Source: Mesorhizobium sp.
GTDB taxonomy: Bacteria; Pseudomonadota; Alphaproteobacteria; Rhizobiales; Rhizobiaceae
Reading direction: 5' to 3'
NCBI GenBank assembly: GCA_030698645.1
Contig: JAUYMV010000644.1
Location: 1-18,883 of the forward strand
Length of the DNA stretch: 18,883 bases
Part shown: piece by piece, positions 14,637 through 18,883 of the stretch
How the letters are laid out: each line of letters starts with the position of its first letter
How positions within the stretch are numbered: position 1 is the first letter of the stretch
The notes under the pieces: generated by a model
Seen by the model: the letters and a program-made list of their open reading frames with translations, nothing else
What the model was told of the DNA's origin: nothing
Databases searched by the model: none
Position numbers and translations under genes: made by a program

Positions 14637-15443
14637 CTAAAGCCAGCGCCGGATGGCGCGGTAGAGCGGCATCGGCAGCATGTTGATCATGCCGGGGTGG
14701 ATGAAGAGCCGCGCGCCGTCCCGCACCAGTTGCTCGTGATAGGGAACGTGCTCGCAGATGGTCCGCCCGTTGACGAAACCGACATAGCGGCCGCCAAGCG
14801 CGACGGTCATCCGGTATATGCCGAAGCCGCCGAACGCCGAGTCCACGCGGAACGGTGCGCGGAACGGGCAGATCGGCCGGTTTCGCCAGGTGAGATGGCG
14901 CAGCCGCGCCCAGCGTCGCCGCCAGCCGGGCGGCGCGGCTTCGATCCGCACCTCGAAATCGTCCGGCGAACGCGGGTGCCTGAGCGCCCAGACATCGTAG
15001 TAGTAGAAGAGCTGGTTCGCGAAGAGTCCGTCCCAACCCTCGAACGCCATGCACCGGCGCAGCGTCTCGGGCCGGATGGCCAGGCTCACATCGTCCATAT
15101 CCATTACCACGAGATAATCCGCGGAACTGAGGTCGGGACGCGACGCGATCAGGTCCAGGATGTGGTTGCGGGCCGTCGTGACGACATTCGACCTGCCTTC
15201 GCCCCGCAGGCCGATGCCATCCAGACAGATCACGGTGCGCCGCGAATCCGCGGCTGCCCACGCAGCCAGGATGGATTTCGTCGCGTCGACGGAGTCGTTT
15301 TCAGCGACGATGAAATGCGCCGCCGAAAACACGCTCTCCAGGCGCGACCACCGTTCGAGCGCCGCCGGCAGATAGCGGGCGCAGTCGCGCGCTGTGCCGA
15401 CGAAGACCGCCGACCCCACGGCTGACCTCTGCTGCCGGATCAC
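14637..15443 (-). CDS. GT-A-like glycosyltransferase
   Basis: The 268-residue soluble protein opens with SAVFVGTARDCARYLPAALE and AENDSVDATKSILAAW, the nucleotide-sugar-binding part of GT-A folds. It carries a DxD-type motif in YLVVMDMDDVS (Asp115-Asp118) for metal and sugar-nucleotide binding. Later come YYDVWALRHPRSPDDF, SAFGGFGIYR (202-211) and CEHVPYHE (230-237), plausibly acceptor and catalytic regions. The layout recalls capsule mannosyltransferases of the CAP59/GT69 kind, but I am not certain of the family. The start is GTG at 15443 with a weak ribosome site. It is probably co-transcribed with the lipid kinase and sits next to a polysaccharide exporter, so it may add a sugar to a surface glycolipid or glycan. 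Confidence 0.75.
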   Translation of the reverse strand: MIRQQRSAVGSAVFVGTARDCARYLPAALERWSRLESVFSAAHFIVAENDSVDATKSILAAWAAADSRRTVICLDGIGLRGEGRSNVVTTARNHILDLIASRPDLSSADYLVVMDMDDVSLAIRPETLRRCMAFEGWDGLFANQLFYYYDVWALRHPRSPDDFEVRIEAAPPGWRRRWARLRHLTWRNRPICPFRAPFRVDSAFGGFGIYRMTVALGGRYVGFVNGRTICEHVPYHEQLVRDGARLFIHPGMINMLPMPLYRAIRRWL

Positions 15444-15778
15444 CCGAACGCCCCCATCGCTGCCTTCCGTCCGCCGATTTCACAGTCGCCGGGTTCGCCC
15501 CGCGCACGAGCGCTGATCACACGGAGGACCCTCTTTCCGCAACCCCTGCCGGAACCGCCGCGCACCTTGTTCGATCGCGGCCGGCGCGACATCGGATCGC
15601 CCGATCGTCGTCGGCCGGACTCCCGCGGCGCGGTGTCGCTATCGCGTCCGTTGCGAACGCCCGCGGACAGGCGGGACTATCGACGCGCCAATGGTTTTTT
15701 TCGCGCCCCTTTGTCTATATACCGGCCATTCCGGTGGTCGGCAAAACCGTCTCCGGCCAGGCAATTCGAATCGAGCAC
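15444..15778. other. 335-base divergent intergenic region (glycosyltransferase / wzm)
   Basis: No supportable gene is seen; small frames here lack a ribosome site or family features. The wzm-proximal end is AT-rich, with a run of seven T at 15695-15701 and a TATATA at 15716-15721. The rest is GC-rich with scattered CGATCG-like palindromes expected by composition. Confidence 0.4.
15716..15721 (+). promoter_or_regulatory. candidate -10 element for the wzm-wzt operon
   Basis: TATATA lies about 58 bases upstream of the wzm ATG in the most AT-rich stretch of the region. The position 17 bases upstream is part of a T run with no clear TTGACA-like hexamer, so the promoter call rests on the -10 alone. 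Confidence 0.3.
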
Positions 15779-16600
15779 ATGATTTCAGCCACCACCATTC
15801 TGCCCTTCGAGCCGTTCCTTTCGCTCTGGCGTCATCGCGAGCTTTTCCGGCGCGTCCTGGTGCGCGACATCCAGTCGTCCTTCCGGGGCAGCGTTCTTGG
15901 CCTCGCATGGATCGTCGTCATTCCGCTCACCCTGGTCGCGATCTACAGTTTCGTGTTCGGGAGCATCCTCAATTCCTCGTGGGCGATCCAGCCGCGCAGC
16001 CCCTACGAGGTGCCGCTGATCTATTTCTCCGGCCTGATGGTGTTCGGTTTCTTCATGGAGACCATCACCCGCTCCACCACGCATATCCGGGACCAAAAGA
16101 CCTACGTGACGAAGATCATCTTCCCGGTCGACATCCTGTGCTGGGTGCTGGTCGGCACGGCGCTGTTCAAGTTCTTCGTAAACCTGGTTCTCCTGCTGAC
16201 ATTCATCACCCTGCTCACCGGCGCCTTCCCGGTCAAGGCCTTGCTGTTGCCGCTGCTGATGGTTCCGTTCGTCCTGCTCACCGTCGGCCTCGCCTGGATC
16301 CTGGCCGGCGTCGGGGCCTTCATCCGCGACCTGTCGCACGCATTGCAGGCGCTTGGTCCGGTCATCATGTTCATCAGCCCGGTTTTCTATGCGGCGGCGC
16401 AGGTCCCGGAGGCTGCCCGTCCCTTCTATTTCATCAATCCGCTCACCTTCATGCTGGAAAGCGTGCGCGGACTCCTGTTCTTTGACCAGGCGTTCTCCCT
16501 CCAGGGCTATCTCGCCTACAGCGCCGCCGCCCTTGTGGTCTTTTCCTTCGGTTACGCGTTCTTTCAGCGGCTGCGACCGGGATTTGCCGATGTCGTCTGA
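15779..16600 (+). CDS. wzm: ABC-2 polysaccharide export permease (Wzm/KpsM type)
   Basis: Wzm forms the membrane channel that exports lipid-linked O-antigen, capsule or teichoic-type polymers. The 273-residue protein has the ABC-2 layout: a cytoplasmic N-terminal amphipathic stretch (LSLWRHRELFRRVLVRDIQSSFRGSVLG, given here only as residues about 13-40), six predicted helices, and the conserved ISPVFYAAAQVPEAARPFYFINPLT near residue 200-225. ATG at 15779 gives normal family length. GTG at 15734 would add 15 residues. Its stop lies 11 bases inside the next gene. The paired ATPases downstream confirm the exporter class. Confidence 0.9.
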   Translation: MISATTILPFEPFLSLWRHRELFRRVLVRDIQSSFRGSVLGLAWIVVIPLTLVAIYSFVFGSILNSSWAIQPRSPYEVPLIYFSGLMVFGFFMETITRSTTHIRDQKTYVTKIIFPVDILCWVLVGTALFKFFVNLVLLLTFITLLTGAFPVKALLLPLLMVPFVLLTVGLAWILAGVGAFIRDLSHALQALGPVIMFISPVFYAAAQVPEAARPFYFINPLTFMLESVRGLLFFDQAFSLQGYLAYSAAALVVFSFGYAFFQRLRPGFADVV

Positions 16601-17921
16601 GCCTTACGTTCGGGCGCGCGGGCTCGGCAAGAAATTCAAGCTCTACGACCATCCATGGCAGCGCCTGGCGGATGTCGGCTTCGGCATCAGCCGCGGGCGC
16701 GACCACTGGGCGCTCCGGGATGTCGACCTCGACTTGCGTATGGGCGATTGTGTCGGCATCGTCGGCCGCAATGGTGCCGGCAAATCCACCCTGCTCGAGC
16801 TCATCTGCGGCATTTTGCAGCCGAGCGAAGGCGTCGTCGAGACGCACGGCAGGATCGCCGCTCTCCTTCAGTTGGGGGCCGGATTCAATCCCGAGTTCTC
16901 CGGCCGCGAGAACGTCTTCCTCGGCGCCTCGCTCTATGGTCTCAGCACCGAAGAGACCAGGGCCCGGTTTGCCGCGATCGAAGCTTTCGCCGGTATCGGC
17001 GACTACATCGACCGGCCGGTCCGGGAATATTCGAGCGGCATGTACGCCCGACTCGCCTTCTCGGTCTGCGCGCATGTGGATGCGGAAATTCTGGTCGTCG
17101 ACGAAATCCTCGGCGTCGGCGACGTCCGGTTCCAGCAGAAGTCGATGCGCTTCCTGCGCTCCTTCCGGAAGCGCGGAATCATTCTGTTCGTTTCGCACAA
17201 CGAGCACGCCGTTGCTGCGATCTGCCGGACCGGGGTATGGATCGACGGCGGACGGGTCGCGGCGACCGGGACGACGAAACAGGTCCTCTATCGCTATCGG
17301 CGCGAGATGTCGCGGCTGCGCGGGCCCGATCACGGCTTTGTGGAACTGGGGGAAGTCGGCGGGGGTGAAACGGACGGCGGCGGATCATCCGCGCGCGCCA
17401 GCTCGTTCGAAGGTGGAGCAGACCGCGGCCTGCCGGAGTTCCATCCCGACGACGCGCCCGAGCCGACCGACGGCGGCGCCATCGTGGCGACCCGCCTGGC
17501 TGGCGAGGACGGCCTGTCCTTCGCCGCGGCGAGAGGCGGCGAGACGCTGAAGCTGACTGTTACCTGCCGGGCACTCCTGCGGCTGGAGCACCCACATGTA
17601 TGCTTTGCCTTGCGCAATCCCATGGGTCAGGTCGTGTTTTCGGGCGACAGCCGGGATTTTCCGCATGCCGACGTCGCGGCTCTCGAGGCCGGCGACGAGG
17701 TCGAGGTCCAGTTCCGCTTCAGGCTGCCCTTCCTGCCGACGGCGAATTATCCGATCGAAGTGTTCTTCCTCTGCGAGGAGGCCGGTGCCCTGTCCTGCCT
17801 CGCGCGCGTAGAGGCCGCGGTGATCGTCCAGATGCTGTCGCAGCACGTGTCGGACGGCGCCGCCAACGTCGCCATGGACGATGTCGTCCTTCTCGTCGGT
17901 TCCGAGGTCGCAGCGACGTGA
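16590..17921 (+). CDS. wzt: Wzt-type polysaccharide ABC ATPase with C-terminal carbohydrate-binding domain (first copy)
   Basis: Wzt powers export by Wzm and, in many O-antigen systems, recognises the finished glycan with a C-terminal beta-sandwich. The 443-residue protein has Walker A GRNGAGKST (59-67), LQLGAGFNPEFSGRENV (94-110), the class signature YSSGM (147-151), Walker B ILVVDE (167-172) and His203. A Gly/Ser/Glu-rich linker (about 255-292) leads to a domain at about 295-440 with features of the Wzt C-terminal fold (CFALRNPMGQVVFSG, FLPTANYPIEVFFL). All catalytic residues are present. ATG overlaps wzm, and the stop overlaps the GTG of the next gene (GTGA). Its core aligns without gaps with the second copy. 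Confidence 0.92.
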   Translation: MSSEPYVRARGLGKKFKLYDHPWQRLADVGFGISRGRDHWALRDVDLDLRMGDCVGIVGRNGAGKSTLLELICGILQPSEGVVETHGRIAALLQLGAGFNPEFSGRENVFLGASLYGLSTEETRARFAAIEAFAGIGDYIDRPVREYSSGMYARLAFSVCAHVDAEILVVDEILGVGDVRFQQKSMRFLRSFRKRGIILFVSHNEHAVAAICRTGVWIDGGRVAATGTTKQVLYRYRREMSRLRGPDHGFVELGEVGGGETDGGGSSARASSFEGGADRGLPEFHPDDAPEPTDGGAIVATRLAGEDGLSFAAARGGETLKLTVTCRALLRLEHPHVCFALRNPMGQVVFSGDSRDFPHADVAALEAGDEVEVQFRFRLPFLPTANYPIEVFFLCEEAGALSCLARVEAAVIVQMLSQHVSDGAANVAMDDVVLLVGSEVAAT

Positions 17922-18883
17922 GCGGCGAAATCCTCATGCGGGCGACTGGGCTCGGCAAGGCCTATCCGCGGCGCGAGAATCCGTTTGCCCACATGCGCGG
18001 CCTGCTGTTTGCGAGCGCCATGAAGCAGGGTTCGTGGGCCCTGCAGGATGTCGGGCTTTCGCTCGCGCGCGGCGAGGCGCTCGGCGTCGTCGGACGCAAC
18101 GGCGCCGGCAAGTCGACCTTGCTGCAGATCCTCTGCGGCACGCAGACGCCAAGCACCGGATCGGTCGAATCCACCGGCCGCATTGCGGCCATGCTTGAAC
18201 TCGGCGCCGGCTTCAACCCGGAGTTCACGGGGCGCGAGAATGTCAGCCTGAACGCCTCGATCTACGGTCTGAGCGATCGCCAGATCGCCGAGCGCTACCC
18301 GCGGATCGCCGCCTTCGCCGATATCGGAGAATTCATCGACCGGCCCGTGGAGGAGTATTCGAGCGGCATGCGGGCCCGCCTGGCCTTCGCCATATGCGCG
18401 CATGTCGACGCCGACATTCTGGTCATCGACGAGGTCCTGGGCGTCGGCGACGCGGCGTTCCAGGCGAAATGCCGCGCCTTCATGGAGGATTTCCTTCGCC
18501 GGGGCGCAGTCATCTTCGTCTCGCACGATGACCAGGCCGTCTTGTCCGTCTGCAACCGGGCAATGTGGCTGGAGAAGGGCCGCCTGGTGGCCACCGGGCC
18601 GGCGGATACGGTAATGCGACAGTATCGAGAGGCGATGGCCGGCGCCGACGGGCAACCGGTCCGGTCTGTGCCCGCCGAGCCCAGACTTGACCACATCGAG
18701 GATTCGGCGCCCGAAGTCGAGGATGGCCGCGTCGGCGCGAACCCGATCCAGGTTTCGCCGTTTCTTCCCCATGCGCCCCTGCACGGGCACGGCGGTGCGG
18801 TGATCGACGATACCTATTTCTCCGACGCCGACGGACGGCGGCTGGATCGGCTAGAGGGGGGCCGGACAGTGGTGCTGAACATC
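17918..18883 (+). CDS. second Wzt-type ATPase, 3' end beyond window (partial)
   Basis: GTG at 17918 overlaps the first wzt stop, and the frame stays open for 322 codons to the window edge. Walker A GRNGAGKST (59-67), LELGAGFNPEFTGRENV, YSSGM (147-151), Walker B ILVIDE (167-172) and His203 fall at exactly the same residue numbers as in the first copy. By hand I count about 111 identities in 190 ungapped positions (residues 51-240). After residue 240 the linker differs. The region from about 292 (GGAVIDDTYFSDADG..., then LEGGRTVVLNI) looks like the start of a Wzt C-terminal domain. The ATPase looks active. It is a tandem duplicate that probably binds another glycan feature or pairs with the first copy. 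Confidence 0.92.
   Translation, partial: MSGEILMRATGLGKAYPRRENPFAHMRGLLFASAMKQGSWALQDVGLSLARGEALGVVGRNGAGKSTLLQILCGTQTPSTGSVESTGRIAAMLELGAGFNPEFTGRENVSLNASIYGLSDRQIAERYPRIAAFADIGEFIDRPVEEYSSGMRARLAFAICAHVDADILVIDEVLGVGDAAFQAKCRAFMEDFLRRGAVIFVSHDDQAVLSVCNRAMWLEKGRLVATGPADTVMRQYREAMAGADGQPVRSVPAEPRLDHIEDSAPEVEDGRVGANPIQVSPFLPHAPLHGHGGAVIDDTYFSDADGRRLDRLEGGRTVVLNI

Noticed and set aside
13615..15261. 548-codon minus-strand frame suggesting a fused protein upstream of the lipid kinase.
   Set aside because: The upstream half is an out-of-frame shadow of the glycosyltransferase; GTG at 14547 with GGAGG gives a normal-length kinase.
15660..15701. T run after a GC-rich stretch, looking like an intrinsic terminator upstream of wzm.
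   Set aside because: Only a four-base stem can be drawn, it is separated from the T run, and no plus-strand gene ends there.

Overview
The window is GC-rich (about two thirds G+C by eye) and densely coded, with many 1-11 base gene overlaps and frequent GTG/TTG starts. The protein families and codon style suggest an alphaproteobacterium, perhaps Hyphomicrobiales. This is inferred from protein character only, since there is no rRNA gene to test it. I see no tRNA, rRNA, CRISPR array, insertion sequence or phage gene.

Region 1 (72-8274) is a respiratory module. A secreted five-haem c-type cytochrome on the minus strand is divergent from a complete plus-strand Na+-NQR-type operon: nqrA-B-C-D-E-F, the flavin transferase apbE, the iron-maturation factor nqrM, and a two-CBS-domain protein. 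NqrD and NqrE keep the membrane Fe-S cysteines, NqrF keeps its 2Fe-2S, FAD and NAD(H) motifs, and NqrC keeps the flavinylation motif. NqrB is only 257 residues long and lacks the periplasmic loop that normally carries the covalent FMN. The divergent promoter holds an FNR/FixK-type box and a 19-bp perfect inverted repeat. Together these suggest an oxygen-responsive NADH-oxidising complex whose periplasmic FMN (on NqrC) might pass electrons to the multihaem cytochrome as well as, or instead of, quinone.

Region 2 (8424-9935) is a single minus-strand ALDH7/antiquitin-type aldehyde dehydrogenase (amaB-like, lysine catabolism), unrelated to its neighbours.

Region 3 (10269-18883) is a cell-envelope export region. 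It starts with a compact lptB-lptF-lptG set without lptA, lptC or lptD, and with a small ORF coupled to lptF. A minus-strand pair follows: a GT-A-like glycosyltransferase and a diacylglycerol-kinase-family lipid kinase, convergent with lptG. Last comes an ABC-2 polysaccharide exporter operon with one Wzm permease and two tandem Wzt ATPases, the second running off the window end. The genes fit making and exporting a surface glycolipid or polysaccharide; the substrate cannot be read from the sequence.

Bases 1-71 follow the cytochrome stop codon and contain nothing I can identify.
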